A stretch of 64,000 bases of DNA from Pseudokineococcus lusitanus (GTDB taxonomy: Bacteria > Actinomycetota > Actinomycetes > Actinomycetales > Quadrisphaeraceae): the NCBI RefSeq assembly GCF_003751265.1, contig NZ_RJKN01000004.1, positions 353,837-417,836 of the forward strand, in the 5' to 3' direction. Below, piece by piece: positions 45,068 through 55,993 of this stretch (positions are counted from its first letter, which is position 1; each line of letters begins with the position of its first letter). The position numbers were made by a program, and so were the translations under genes. Below the pieces are notes generated by a model. That model searched no databases, had not been told where the DNA came from, and saw nothing but the letters and a program-made list of their open reading frames with translations.

Positions 45068-46011
45068 GCCGCTCCCCCGGCCGCGACGTCGGGCAGCGGC
45101 AGGTCGACGTCCGCGCGGACGCGGACGGCGTCCGGGTCGGCCGCCGTCAGGGACGACGCCAGGTCGCCGACCGGCCCGCCGCCCGGGCCGGCGAGCACCG
45201 CGCCCGCGTCCACGAGCGACCACGGGACGACGACGAAGGGCCGCTCGTGCGCGCGCGGGTGGGGCAGGAGGAGCCGCTCGTCGTCCCGGGCGACGGTGCC
45301 GCCGAGGTCGACGACGTCGACGTCGAGCGTCCGCGGGCCCCACCGCTCGAGCCGCACGCGCCCGTGCCCCGCCTCGACCCGGAGGCAGGCGGCGAGCAGG
45401 TCGTGCGGCGCCAGCGTCGTCGTGCCGACGACCACGGCGTTGAGGAAGGGCTGCTGGTCGGCCTCCTCGGCGGCGGCCGTCCCGGGCAGCCGGACGGGCG
45501 CCGACTCGACGACCGGCGACACGCGCGTCAGGTGCAGGCCCGGGACGCGGGCGAGCGCGGCGACGGCCGAGCGCAGCACCTCCGCGCGGTCGCCGAGGTC
45601 CGAGCCGAGCGCGAGGACGACGGGAGTGCCCCGCGGCGGCGCCTCGCGGCGGACCCGCACGACGACGTCCTCGAAGGCCACGGTGATCGGCGCGGCCGGC
45701 TTGTGGACGGCCACCTCGACGGCGAGCACGCGCTCGCGGGCGAGGACGACGTCGGCGACGCGCTGCGCGAGGCGCTCGAGGAGGGCGACGGGCTCCCCCG
45801 CGACGACGGCGGTGACCTCCTCTGCCACCTCGCCGTAGTGGACGGTGTCGAGGACGTCGTCGCTCGCGGCCGCGGCCCGCGTGTCGAGCTCCAGCACGAG
45901 GTCGACGACGAAGACCTGCCCGAGCTCGCGCTCGGCGGCCAGCACGCCGTGACGGCCGCGGACCCGCAGGCCGCGCAGCTCCACCCGGTCCCGGGCGACG
46001 TCGGCGCTCAT
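45064..46011 (-). CDS. folBK: Fused dihydroneopterin aldolase / HPPK (FolB-FolK)
   Basis: 315-residue bifunctional folate enzyme. Residues 1-122 are FolB: ELRGLRVRGRHGVLAAERELGQVF with E27, and VAVHKPAAP with K104, the catalytic pair of the aldolase. Residues 129-300 are FolK: VVLALGSDLGDR, NAVVVGTTTLAPHDLLAACLRVEAGHGR, and the Mg-binding RWGPRTLDVDVVDLGG. They convert dihydroneopterin to 6-hydroxymethyl-dihydropterin pyrophosphate. In many bacteria these are two genes; here there is one frame without a break. ATG overlaps the folP stop by 4 bp. Confidence 0.95.
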   Translation of the reverse strand: MSADVARDRVELRGLRVRGRHGVLAAERELGQVFVVDLVLELDTRAAAASDDVLDTVHYGEVAEEVTAVVAGEPVALLERLAQRVADVVLARERVLAVEVAVHKPAAPITVAFEDVVVRVRREAPPRGTPVVLALGSDLGDRAEVLRSAVAALARVPGLHLTRVSPVVESAPVRLPGTAAAEEADQQPFLNAVVVGTTTLAPHDLLAACLRVEAGHGRVRLERWGPRTLDVDVVDLGGTVARDDERLLLPHPRAHERPFVVVPWSLVDAGAVLAGPGGGPVGDLASSLTAADPDAVRVRADVDLPLPDVAAGGAA

Positions 46012-46904
46012 CGGCCGGCCGCCGAGGACGAGGGGGCCGTCGCGGCGCCGCGCCACCGCGCGGCCACGCGGACGGCGTCGGCGCTGGGGGCGACGTCGTG
46101 GACGCGGACGCCCCAGACCCCCTGCGCGGCGACGAGGGCCGTGACGGCCGCGGTCGCGGCGTCCCGGCCGCCGGCGGGCCGGGGCGTGCCGTCCGCGGAG
46201 ACGAGCAGCGTGCCGAGCATCCGCTTGCGGGACGCGCCGACGAGCAGGGGCAGGCCGAGGGCGGCGAGGCGGTCGAGACCCGCGAGCAGCGCCCACCCGT
46301 GGTCGGCGTCCTTGGCGAAGCCGAGGCCCGGGTCGAGCACGAGCCGCTCCCGGCGCACCCCGGCGGCCAGCAGCGCACCGACGCGCTCCTCGAGCTCGGC
46401 GCGCACGTCCGCGACGACGTCGCCGTAGGTGGCGAGCGACGTCATGACGTCGCTGTGCCCGCGCCAGTGCATGACGACGTAGGGGACGTCGAGGTCCGCG
46501 ACGACGCCGGCCATCGCGGGGTCGCCGAGCCCCCCGCTGACGTCGTTGACGAGCACGGCGCCGGCCGCGACGGCCGCCTCGGCGGTGGCGGCGCGCATCG
46601 TGTCGACGCTGACGGCCACCCCCTCCGCGGCGAGCGCGCGGACGACGGGGACGACGCGGCGCTGCTCCTCGGCGGCGTCGACCCGCACGGCGCCCGGCCG
46701 GGTGGACTCCCCGCCGACGTCGACGAGGTCGGCGCCCGCAGCCGCGAGGGCCAGGCCGTGCCGGACGGCGGCGGCCGCGTCCGGGTACGACCCGCCGTCG
46801 CTGAAGGAGTCCGGCGTCGTGTTGAGGACGCCGAGGACGAGCGTGCGGCCGGCGGCCGGGGCGGTGAGCCCGGGCACCGACGGCGCGGCGACCACCGCGG
46901 TCAT
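46008..46904 (-). CDS. folP: Dihydropteroate synthase
   Basis: 298-residue TIM-barrel enzyme condensing hydroxymethyl-dihydropterin pyrophosphate with p-aminobenzoate; the target of sulfonamides. Signatures: [14 protein letters not shown] with N28, [51 protein letters not shown] and [12 protein letters not shown]. The start ATG overlaps the folE stop (ATGA), and its own stop overlaps folBK the same way. Confidence 0.96.
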   Translation of the reverse strand: MTAVVAAPSVPGLTAPAAGRTLVLGVLNTTPDSFSDGGSYPDAAAAVRHGLALAAAGADLVDVGGESTRPGAVRVDAAEEQRRVVPVVRALAAEGVAVSVDTMRAATAEAAVAAGAVLVNDVSGGLGDPAMAGVVADLDVPYVVMHWRGHSDVMTSLATYGDVVADVRAELEERVGALLAAGVRRERLVLDPGLGFAKDADHGWALLAGLDRLAALGLPLLVGASRKRMLGTLLVSADGTPRPAGGRDAATAAVTALVAAQGVWGVRVHDVAPSADAVRVAARWRGAATAPSSSAAGR

Positions 46905-47533
46905 CGCCCGTGGAGGAGGGCGAGCGCCTCGGCGCGGGTGGCCGGGTCGCGCAGCTGCCCCCGCATCGCGGAGGTCACCGTGCGCGCGCCGGTCTTGCGG
47001 ACCCCGCGCATCGACATGCAGAGGTGCTCGCACTCGACGACGACGATGACGCCGCGCGGCTGCAGGTGCTCCACGAGGGCGTCGGCGACCTGGCTCGTCA
47101 GCCGCTCCTGCACCTGCGGGCGCCGTGCGAAGACGTCGACGAGGCGGGCCAGCTTGGACAGCCCGGTGATGCGGCCGTCCGCCGCCGGCACGTACCCGAC
47201 GTGCGCGACGCCGTGGAAGGGCACGAGGTGGTGCTCGCAGAGCGAGTACACCTCGATGTCGCGCACGAGGACGAGCTCGTCGTGCCCCAGGTCGAACGAC
47301 GTCCGCAGCACCTCGGCCGGGTCCTCGCGCAGGCCGCCGAGGACCTCGGCGTACATGCGCGCGACCCGGGCCGGGGTGTCGAGCAGGCCGTCACGGTCGG
47401 GGTCCTCGCCGACGGCGATCAGCAGCTCGCGGACGGCCGCCTCGGCGCGGGCGGCGTCGAAGGGACGGCTGCTCGGCCCGGTGAGGGCGGCCGTCTCCAG
47501 CGGGCCGATCCGCGAGGGCGCTCCGGCGCCCAC
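46901..47533 (-). CDS. folE: GTP cyclohydrolase I (type IA)
   Basis: 210-residue enzyme turning GTP into dihydroneopterin triphosphate, the first folate step. Zinc ligands C99 and H102 ([12 protein letters not shown]) and C172 ([12 protein letters not shown]) are intact, which marks the Zn-dependent type [16 protein letters not shown] and [20 protein letters not shown] are family signatures. GTG at 47533 lies 3 bp after the ftsH stop, so the folate genes are in the ftsH transcription unit. Confidence 0.96.
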   Translation of the reverse strand: MGAGAPSRIGPLETAALTGPSSRPFDAARAEAAVRELLIAVGEDPDRDGLLDTPARVARMYAEVLGGLREDPAEVLRTSFDLGHDELVLVRDIEVYSLCEHHLVPFHGVAHVGYVPAADGRITGLSKLARLVDVFARRPQVQERLTSQVADALVEHLQPRGVIVVVECEHLCMSMRGVRKTGARTVTSAMRGQLRDPATRAEALALLHGR

Positions 47534-47536
47534 CCG

Positions 47537-49588
<2,052 letters not shown>

Positions 49589-49904
49589 CGGCTGCGGGGG
49601 CCGGGGCCCCGTCCCTCCTGGTCGCACGGCGTGGATCGACGGTACACCGGGGGTCCGACGCCGCCGGGCGCCGGAGCAGCGCCCACGGCCCCTGCGGCAC
49701 CCGGACGGCGGGCGGCCGACGGCCTCCCGCACGACCCTCCGAACGGGTCGTCCGCGGGCGGCGTTCCGTCGCGACGACGACGTTCGCCGTGGGCGCAGCA
49801 GGCCCGTCCGTCCCGTCCCGCGTTGCGGTACTTTCGCCGCGTGCGGCCGCCGGGCCGTCGGCGCCGGCCCGCCCGGCACCGCCAGCGCCGAGCGAGGGGG
49901 TCCC
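49589..49904. other. Divergent intergenic region ftsH / LacI regulator
   Basis: 316 bp without a gene. A TACTTT (49829-49834) in an otherwise GC-rich stretch could be a -10 box for the LacI gene, but no good -35 box stands at the right distance. GAGGGGG before 49905 is the ribosome binding site. Nothing else was recognised. Confidence 0.45.
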
Positions 49905-50918
49905 ATGCCGTCGGCGCCCCGGGCACCGCGCCTGTCCGACGTCGCCCAGGAGGCCGGCGTCTCCCCCTCCACCGTCTCCCGCGCCCTGTCCGGCGGCGGT
50001 CGCATGTCCGCGACCACCCGGATGCGGGTCGTCGAGGCGGCCGAGCGGCTGCGCTTCCGGCCCGACGCCCTGGCCCAGTTCTTCGCCACGGGCCGCAGCC
50101 GGACGGTCGGCGTCATGACGCACAAGGCGCACGCCACCTTCACGATGCCCGTCCTCGTCGGCGCGACGGCGGCGCTCGGCGCGAAGGAGATGGCCGTCCT
50201 GCTGTCCGACGGGCTCACGCGCGAGGACGTCGAGCGCTTCCGCGGCCGCCGGGTCGACTCGCTCCTCGTCATCGGCGACGGCCTCGGCGAGCACATCCGC
50301 TCCGTCACCGCCGACTTCGCCGTCCCCGTCGCCTACGCCTTCGGCGTCTCCGACGGCCCGGGCGACGTGTCCTTTATCTCCGACGGCGTCATGGCCGGGC
50401 GGCTGGCCACCCAGCACCTGCTCGACATCGGCCGCACGAAGGTGGCCCACGTGACGGCGCAGGGCGACCGTGCGGCGGACGAGCGGGTCGCGGGCCTGCA
50501 GGGGGTGCTCGACGCCGCGGGGCTGCCGCTCGTCGGCGGCGCCCCGATGCGGGGCACGTGGCACCGCGCCTGGGGCGTCGAGGCCGGGCGCCGCCTCCTC
50601 GCCGACGGCGTCGACGTGGACGCCGTCTTCTGCGGCAACGACCAGATCGCCGGCGGCCTGCTGGAGGTCCTCCGCGACGGCGGCGTCCGGGTGCCCGACG
50701 ACGTCGCCGTGGTCGGCGTCGACAACTGGCCGGACACGGGCTCCGTCGACGGCGAGCGGCGGCTCACGAGCGTCGACCCGCTCCTCGGCTCCCTCGGCCG
50801 TGCCGCGGCCGAGCACCTGCTCTCCCCCGACCCCGCGGGCGCGGCGCCCGGCGTGCGGTCGTTGCCGTGCGAGCTGGTGGTCGGCGACTCGACCGTCCCC
50901 GGGCCGACGTCCCGCTGA
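49905..50918 (+). CDS. LacI-family regulator of the adjacent sugar ABC operon
   Basis: 337-residue LacI/GalR repressor. The headpiece is at residues 8-58 ([27 protein letters not shown]), then the sugar-binding domain with [18 protein letters not shown] and [31 protein letters not shown] at 49905 is preceded by GAGGGGG. It converges with the four-gene minus-strand sugar operon (51.9-55.2 kb), and a LacI-type operator lies upstream of that operon at 55409-55418; regulation of that operon is inferred. Confidence 0.93.
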   Translation: MPSAPRAPRLSDVAQEAGVSPSTVSRALSGGGRMSATTRMRVVEAAERLRFRPDALAQFFATGRSRTVGVMTHKAHATFTMPVLVGATAALGAKEMAVLLSDGLTREDVERFRGRRVDSLLVIGDGLGEHIRSVTADFAVPVAYAFGVSDGPGDVSFISDGVMAGRLATQHLLDIGRTKVAHVTAQGDRAADERVAGLQGVLDAAGLPLVGGAPMRGTWHRAWGVEAGRRLLADGVDVDAVFCGNDQIAGGLLEVLRDGGVRVPDDVAVVGVDNWPDTGSVDGERRLTSVDPLLGSLGRAAAEHLLSPDPAGAAPGVRSLPCELVVGDSTVPGPTSR

Positions 50919-50943
50919 GCCGGCGCCGCGGCCGACGCCCGGG

Positions 50944-51882
50944 TCAGCGCGCGGGGCGCCCGACCGCCGGCCGGCGCGGGCCGACGACCGACGGCGGCGC
51001 GGCGTGGACGCTGTGACGCGGCCGGAAGCCGAGCAGCTCGCGGGCCCGTCCGGCGTCGACGAGCGGGCAGCGGCCGGGCACGTCGCCGCGGACGGGCACG
51101 CCGGGCGCGTGCTCGCGCAGCAGCTCCGCCGTCGGGCGGGCGACGAGCGTGTCGGCGGCCGACAGCATGAGGACGTGGGCGCCCGACCAGGGGGCCACGA
51201 GGCCCGCCAGCACCGCGGCCGCCGCGTCACGCAGGTCGAGGTAGGACCACCCCTCGCGGGCGCCCGCGGCGGGATCGGCCGCGAGCCGGTCCGCCTTGGC
51301 GCGCAGCACCTCCGGGGTGTCCACGAGCGGGAAGCGCAGCGCCAGCACGTCGGTGCCCCAGTGCCGGTGCACCATCTGGGCCGTCGCCTCGTCGGCCTGC
51401 TTGGACAGCGAGTACCAGTCGTCGACGTCGGCCGGGGAGCACTCGTCGAGCGGGAAGTACGCCGGCATGACCTCGTGGTGGTTCATCGGGATGCCGAGCG
51501 CGTTGATGCTCGAGGCGATGACGGCCCGGGCGACCCCGAGCTCCCCCGCCTGCGACAGCACGTTGAAGGTGGCGGAGACGTTGGTGCGGTAGACGTCGTA
51601 CGGGCGGCCCGAGTCCCGGTGCGGCATGGCGGCGAGGTGCACGACGGCGTCCGCCCCCTCCAGCCCGTCGGCGACGACGTCGACGTCGCAGGCCGACCCG
51701 ACGACCACCCGGTCGGCAGCGCACGACGGGGCGGGCACGACGTCGAGCGCCGTCACGGCCACCCCCTCCGCGTGCAGCAGCCGACTGACGGCGCCCCCGA
51801 TGCGCCCGGCGGCGCCCGTGACGAGGACTCGGCCGGGGAGGGGCCTCGCGGGCGCGGCGCCCGCCGGTCCGGTGGTGGTCAT
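50944..51882 (-). CDS. NAD-dependent epimerase/dehydratase (extended SDR)
   Basis: 312-residue extended short-chain dehydrogenase. The NAD loop is VTGAAGRIGGAVSRLL (GxxGxxG at 23-29), then ADAVVHLAAMPH, the catalytic serines S124/S125 in VIASSINALG, and Y157-x3-K161 in WYSLSKQADEA. The pattern resembles uronate-dehydrogenase and sugar-nucleotide epimerase-like SDRs, but the substrate is unknown. It is the last gene of the sugar ABC operon; its ATG overlaps the permease stop (ATGA), suggesting it works on the imported sugar. Confidence 0.87.
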   Translation of the reverse strand: MTTTGPAGAAPARPLPGRVLVTGAAGRIGGAVSRLLHAEGVAVTALDVVPAPSCAADRVVVGSACDVDVVADGLEGADAVVHLAAMPHRDSGRPYDVYRTNVSATFNVLSQAGELGVARAVIASSINALGIPMNHHEVMPAYFPLDECSPADVDDWYSLSKQADEATAQMVHRHWGTDVLALRFPLVDTPEVLRAKADRLAADPAAGAREGWSYLDLRDAAAAVLAGLVAPWSGAHVLMLSAADTLVARPTAELLREHAPGVPVRGDVPGRCPLVDAGRARELLGFRPRHSVHAAPPSVVGPRRPAVGRPAR

Positions 51883-52799
51883 CGGGAGGTCCCCCCTGAG
51901 GCGCCGGCGGCGGCGAAGAAGTGGCGTTGGAGCAGGACGAAGAGCAGGACCGGCACGAGTGCGGCGAGGAAGAGGGCGGCCATCTGCTCGGCGAGGGGCA
52001 GGGGCTCGAGCAGCCGCGGAAGAGCCACGGCGACCGGCTGGAGCGAGGGGTCGAGCAGGACGAGCGACGGCCACAGGAAGTCCTTCCAGGCGGCGACCAC
52101 CGTGAGCAACGACACCACGGTGAGGCCCGGTCCGGACAGGGGCAGGACGACCTGCAGGAGGACGCGGAAGGGGCCCGCCCCGTCGACGCGTGCCGCCTCG
52201 AAAATCTCCCGCGGCAGACCGGCGAAGTACCGGGCGAGGACGAGGACCACGAAGGCGTCGGCTCCCGCAGGCAGCCAGACCGCCCAGTAGCTGTCCCGTA
52301 GGTCGAGGCCGAGGAGGGGGATGTCTGCCACCGTCAGGTACCGCGGGACGAGCAGGGCCACCCCCGGCACCAGCAACGTCGCCACGAGGCCACCCGTCAG
52401 CAGCGGCGCCCACCGAGGCCGCAGGACGGCGATGACGTACGCGGCGGTCACCGCGACGACGAGCGTGACGACGAGGGAGCCACCGGCCACGGCCGCGGTC
52501 GTCGCCAGGTGACGGCCGACCTGGCCCTGGCCCCACGCCTGAGCCAGGTTGTCCCACCGGGCCCCCGAGGGCCACAGGGCCAACGGCTCGCGCAGCAGGT
52601 CCTGCGTCGTGGACACCGACGCCTTCGCCAGCCACAGCAGCGGGCCGAGCGACACGACGGCGAGGACGGCGAGGACGGCCGCGGCGAGCGCCGCACCCGC
52701 CGCGCGACCGCCGCGTCGACGGCGGGCCACCGGCGAGCGGAGCGTGCGCTGCTCGGAGGCCCGGGGCCGCGAGCCGGTGGCCCGACCCAGGAGGTTCAT
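51879..52799 (-). CDS. Carbohydrate ABC transporter permease (CUT1, MalG-like)
   Basis: 306-residue inner-membrane permease with six membrane segments. The ATPase-coupling EAA loop is IFEAARVDGAGPFRVLLQVVLPLSGPGL, in the position of the MalG subunit. A basic N-terminal tail (1-33) precedes the first segment. ATG at 52799 overlaps the stop of the upstream permease gene by 4 bp. With its partner and the binding protein it would import an oligosaccharide, but no ATPase gene is in this operon. Confidence 0.93.
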   Translation of the reverse strand: MNLLGRATGSRPRASEQRTLRSPVARRRRGGRAAGAALAAAVLAVLAVVSLGPLLWLAKASVSTTQDLLREPLALWPSGARWDNLAQAWGQGQVGRHLATTAAVAGGSLVVTLVVAVTAAYVIAVLRPRWAPLLTGGLVATLLVPGVALLVPRYLTVADIPLLGLDLRDSYWAVWLPAGADAFVVLVLARYFAGLPREIFEAARVDGAGPFRVLLQVVLPLSGPGLTVVSLLTVVAAWKDFLWPSLVLLDPSLQPVAVALPRLLEPLPLAEQMAALFLAALVPVLLFVLLQRHFFAAAGASGGTSR

Positions 52800-53773
52800 G
52801 CGCTCCCCCAGCGTCTCGTGAGACGCCAGTAGGCCACGGACACGGCCACGAGCGAGAGTGCGAGGAGCGCACCGAGCGCCGCCGCCGCCCCGAGGTCGCC
52901 GCGGACGACGGCGTACTCCCGGATGACCATGAGCAGCGTCGTCGTCGACCGCTGCGGCCCGCCACGGGTGAGGAGGAACGGCTCGGTAAAGGCCTGAGCC
53001 GTCCCGATCAGCTGCAGCAGCAGCATCACCAGGAGGACGCCTCGCAGGTGCGGGAGCGTCACGTGCCGCACGCGGGCGAGGACGCCGGCCCCGTCGAGCT
53101 CGGCTGCCTCGTACAGCTCGGTCCTCACCGAGGACAGCGCAGCGACGTAGACGACGACGGCGGAACCGGCGCTCGCCCACGTGGCGGCCACGACGACCGC
53201 CGGCAGCGCGGTCGTCGTCGAGGCGAGCCAGGGCTGGGGCTCGACGCCCACCCGCGCCAGGAGGGTGTTGAGCACGCCGCTGTCCGCGGGGTCGAGGAGC
53301 GTCCGCCAGAGGAGCACCGCCACGGCCGGAGGCATGACGACCGGGAGGTAGACGAGAGTCGTCGCCAGGGAGCGGGTGCGCCGCAGCTCGGTCAGGACGA
53401 CGGCGAGGACCACGGGCAGCGGGAAGCCGACGACGAGGGCCAGCCCGGTGTAGGCCAGGGTGTTCAGGGCCGCCGTGGCGACGAGGGGGTCGGCGAGGAC
53501 GTAGGTGACGTTGTCGAGACCCACCCACCGCGGGTCCGCCCCGGCCCGGCTCTCCTGGCCGGCGAGCACGAGGCCCCGGACGAGAGGCCACCAGGCGAAG
53601 ACGCCGAAGACCAGGACGGCCGGCAGCGCGAGGAGCAGGGCGGGCAGCGTCGCCCTGGCCCGTGCCACGCGGGACCGTCGCGGAGAGGCCGAGGACGCCT
53701 CGACCGCGCCGCCGCCCACGGTGCAGGGGGCAGCCTCGACCCGCCCGGCTCCGACGGCTGCGCTACGCGCCAC
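52796..53773 (-). CDS. Carbohydrate ABC transporter permease (CUT1, MalF-like)
   Basis: 325-residue permease with six membrane segments after a 45-residue cytoplasmic head. The EAA loop LYEAAELDGAGVLARVRHVTLPHLRGVL and the TEPFLLTRGGPQRSTTTLLMVIREYA segment are typical of the MalF/UgpA subunit. The start is set at the GTG at 53773, 56 bp after the binding-protein gene; a later GTG is possible. It is the second gene of the operon. Confidence 0.9.
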   Translation of the reverse strand: MARSAAVGAGRVEAAPCTVGGGAVEASSASPRRSRVARARATLPALLLALPAVLVFGVFAWWPLVRGLVLAGQESRAGADPRWVGLDNVTYVLADPLVATAALNTLAYTGLALVVGFPLPVVLAVVLTELRRTRSLATTLVYLPVVMPPAVAVLLWRTLLDPADSGVLNTLLARVGVEPQPWLASTTTALPAVVVAATWASAGSAVVVYVAALSSVRTELYEAAELDGAGVLARVRHVTLPHLRGVLLVMLLLQLIGTAQAFTEPFLLTRGGPQRSTTTLLMVIREYAVVRGDLGAAAALGALLALSLVAVSVAYWRLTRRWGSA

Positions 53774-53829
53774 TCTCGCCCCCGACCTCTCCCTGCAGCT
53801 CGACCCGCCGATCCGCGCGGCGGCCTGCC

Positions 53830-55224
53830 TCAGCTCCGCTCGAGCTCGGCCGCGAGCTCTTCCTGCGTCTCCGCCAGCAGCGTGTCGATGTCGGTGCTCT
53901 CGTCGACGAGCACCGCCTGCACGACGTCGTCGAGGAAGCGGTACACGACCTGCGCCTGGTCGCCCGGCTCCTCCTGCACCTCCTGCTCCGGCAGCGCCGC
54001 GGTGTACCCGCGGAAGTTGTCCAGCGGCACGTCGATGTCGTCCGCGACCCACTCCTGCCACTGCGCATAGGCCCCCTCGTCGACGGGGCTGAGTCCCGGC
54101 ACGCCCAGGAAGACGGGCGTACCGCGCAGCGCCTCCGCCTCCGCCAGGGCCGCCTCCTCGTCGACGTAGCGCTCGAGCGAGGAGAACTCCACCCACTCCA
54201 CCGCCGCACGCCTGACCTCCTCGCTCGCGCCGGCAGGGACGATGGCCGCGGTGCCGCCGGCCAGGGTCGCGTAGTCGTCGCCCTCGGTGCCCCGCGGGAG
54301 GGCGCCCACGCCGACGTCGTCCGGACTCATCCCGAGCCGCCCGACGAGCGCCCCGTACACGTCCGGGGCCGCGACGTACATGCCGACGCGGCCGGAGGCG
54401 AGCCGGGCGGCAGCGGTCTCCGACGTGTGCCCGGCCTCGGGGTCGACCGAGCCGTCCTCCCAGCGCATCGCACGAAGGAGCTCGAGGGCCTCGGCCATCG
54501 GGCCGTCGGTGAGGAGGAGCTGCCCGTCGTCGTCCTGGACGCGGCCCCCGAAGGAGTAGGTCTCCGCGGTCAGCGTGAAGCCGCCGTAGTTCTCCGCACC
54601 CATGTGGGCGAGGCCGACAGCGTCCGTGCGATCGGTGATCTGGGCGGCCGCGGCGCGGACCTCGTCCCAGGTGGTCGGGGGGGCGTCGGGGTCGAGGCCC
54701 GCAGCGGTGAAGACGGCGCGGTTGTAGACGAGTCCCATCGAGTACGCGCTGACGGGGACGCCGTAGACGCCCTCGCCGTCCGAGACGACGCCCTGGAGCC
54801 CTGGGTTGACGAGGTCCTCGAGACCCGTGTCCGCCAGGGCGGTGCTGAGGTCGGAGAGCTCGCCCCGAGCGATGAGGCCCTGCGGCTCGGTGAAGGGCAC
54901 GAGCAGGACGTCCGGCAGCGCGTCGGCCTCGAGCTGAGCGCGGAAGGTGTCCGGCGAGTAGGGCACCGGGGTGCTGTCGACCCGGATGTCCGGGTGACGC
55001 TCCTCGAACTCCGCGATGCGCTGCTCCCAGAGGGCCACCTCCTCCTCCTGCGTCGCCGGCGGCTCGTCGCCGACCTCGAGGACGAGCCGGTCGTCCTCGA
55101 CGCCGTCGGCGTCGGTGCACGCCGTGGCAGCGACCACGAGGGCGAGCCCGGCGGCGACCACCGAGGCGGTACGACGACGGTCCCGGCGAGGGGCGGGGAC
55201 GACGGGGCGGTCGACGACGGGCAC
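53830..55224 (-). CDS. Extracellular sugar-binding lipoprotein of the ABC transporter
   Basis: 464-residue substrate-binding protein. The signal peptide ends in VAATAC with C36 as lipidation site. The mature protein is a family-1 extracellular binding protein (VALWEQRIAEFEERHPDIRVDSTPVPYSP, GVYGVPVSAYSMGLVYNRAVF, GRVGMYVAAPDVYG). It would capture sugar outside the membrane and hand it to the two permeases encoded next. GTG at 55224 has GGAGGG upstream. It is the first gene of the operon; a LacI-type operator lies 185 bp upstream. Confidence 0.92.
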   Translation of the reverse strand: MPVVDRPVVPAPRRDRRRTASVVAAGLALVVAATACTDADGVEDDRLVLEVGDEPPATQEEEVALWEQRIAEFEERHPDIRVDSTPVPYSPDTFRAQLEADALPDVLLVPFTEPQGLIARGELSDLSTALADTGLEDLVNPGLQGVVSDGEGVYGVPVSAYSMGLVYNRAVFTAAGLDPDAPPTTWDEVRAAAAQITDRTDAVGLAHMGAENYGGFTLTAETYSFGGRVQDDDGQLLLTDGPMAEALELLRAMRWEDGSVDPEAGHTSETAAARLASGRVGMYVAAPDVYGALVGRLGMSPDDVGVGALPRGTEGDDYATLAGGTAAIVPAGASEEVRRAAVEWVEFSSLERYVDEEAALAEAEALRGTPVFLGVPGLSPVDEGAYAQWQEWVADDIDVPLDNFRGYTAALPEQEVQEEPGDQAQVVYRFLDDVVQAVLVDESTDIDTLLAETQEELAAELERS

Positions 55225-55372
55225 GGGAGCACCCTCCAGGGCAGCGGGTCACGGCGCGCCGGAAAGCCTGTCGGGGCGCCGGCGCACCCCGGCCGGGAGC
55301 CCGGGGCCGCTCATGCTCGCACGCGCGGAGGGTGACCCGACGTCACGGTGCGGTCACATATCGGTCTACGTC

Positions 55373-55402
55373 TTGGCGATCGACGGAAGGCTTGCCTACA
55401 TT
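55373..55402 (+). promoter_or_regulatory. Promoter-like element pointing towards repeat array 3
   Basis: TTGGCG (55373-55378), an 18-bp spacer and TACATT (55397-55402) on the plus strand. No plus-strand gene lies downstream, so it would transcribe the repeat array, unless it is fortuitous. The LacI-type operator follows directly. Confidence 0.35.
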
Positions 55403-55423
55403 GGTGCGCAACCGCTTGACCAA
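55401..55423. promoter_or_regulatory. LacI-type operator upstream of the sugar ABC operon
   Basis: CAACCGCTTG at 55409-55418 matches the family pattern CAAnCGnTTG with the central CpG at 55413-55414; TTGGT and ACCAA further out extend the symmetry loosely. Located upstream of the binding-protein gene, it is the natural site for the LacI regulator encoded at 49905. On the minus strand TTGGTC-17 bp-TGTAGG, a weak promoter, overlaps it. Confidence 0.5.
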
Positions 55424-55719
55424 GGACCTCGACGAGGAGCCGACGACAGCGGGCAGCTGGCACGCAGGGGGCGCCAGCAGCCCGCGCCTGGACGGCTCCC
55501 CGAGGCCCGACGGCGGTCCGGGCGCCGGCCCACGGGGGGTGCCGGCGCCCGGCCGGGGTGCCGGTCCAGAGAACGGCCGGGGCCTCGGAGCGGTGGCACG
55601 TCCGAGCCGACGACGTCGTCGGCCGCCCCCGCAGCGACGGGGCAGCGGCACTCACCTGCGGCGCTCACCTCCGGCCGATGACCGAGGGGGCCCACGAGCG
55701 TCAGCCGTCGTCGGAACGC

Positions 55720-55970
55720 CCTCCCGAGCGCGAGCAGGCGCCCAGTCGCCATCGGAGCGGCCCCCGCAGCGCGAACAGGCGCCCATTCGTCATCGGAGCG
55801 GCTCCCGCAGCGCGAACAGGCGCCCGTTCGACACCGGAAGGGCCCGCGGAGCGCGAACAGGCGCCCATTCGTCATCGGAAGGGCCCTCACGGCGCGAACA
55901 GGCGCCCTTTCGTCACCGGGGACGGCCGACGGATCGCGAACGGGCGCCCGTTCGTGACGGGCGGGCCACG
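55720..55970. repeat. 41-bp intergenic tandem repeat array 3
   Basis: Six units with GGCGCC cores starting at 55737, 55778, 55819, 55860, 55901 and 55943; spacings 41, 41, 41, 41 and 42 bp. Unit pattern: GCGAA-CA-GGCGCC-CA-TTCG-TCATCGGA. The arms CGAA/TTCG are complementary, as the different GGCA/TGCC arms are in arrays 1 and 2. No spacers of constant length with unique sequence, so it is not a CRISPR. Confidence 0.88.
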
Positions 55971-55993
55971 CGGCGCGCGCCCGTCCTCCGGTG

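Larger units (their letters stand above)
55225..55993. other. Large intergenic region with promoter elements and repeat array 3
   Basis: 769 bp with no supportable gene, between the sugar-binding protein gene and the end of the FAD/Fe-S oxidase gene. It contains the AT-richest stretch of the neighbourhood (55340-55425) with a promoter-like pair and a LacI-type operator, and then repeat array 3 at 55720-55970. The open frame running through the array is not coding, because the 41-bp period shifts the frame at every unit. Confidence 0.7.

Noticed and set aside
49905..50918. Second start for the LacI regulator in the frame extending upstream
   Set aside because: The upstream extension has no ribosome binding site and adds residues before the standard LacI headpiece; the ATG at 49905 has GAGGGGG at correct spacing.
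55720..55970. Repeat array 3 as a CRISPR array
   Set aside because: Units are directly adjacent variants of one 41-bp sequence; there are no unique constant-length spacers, and no cas genes are in the window.
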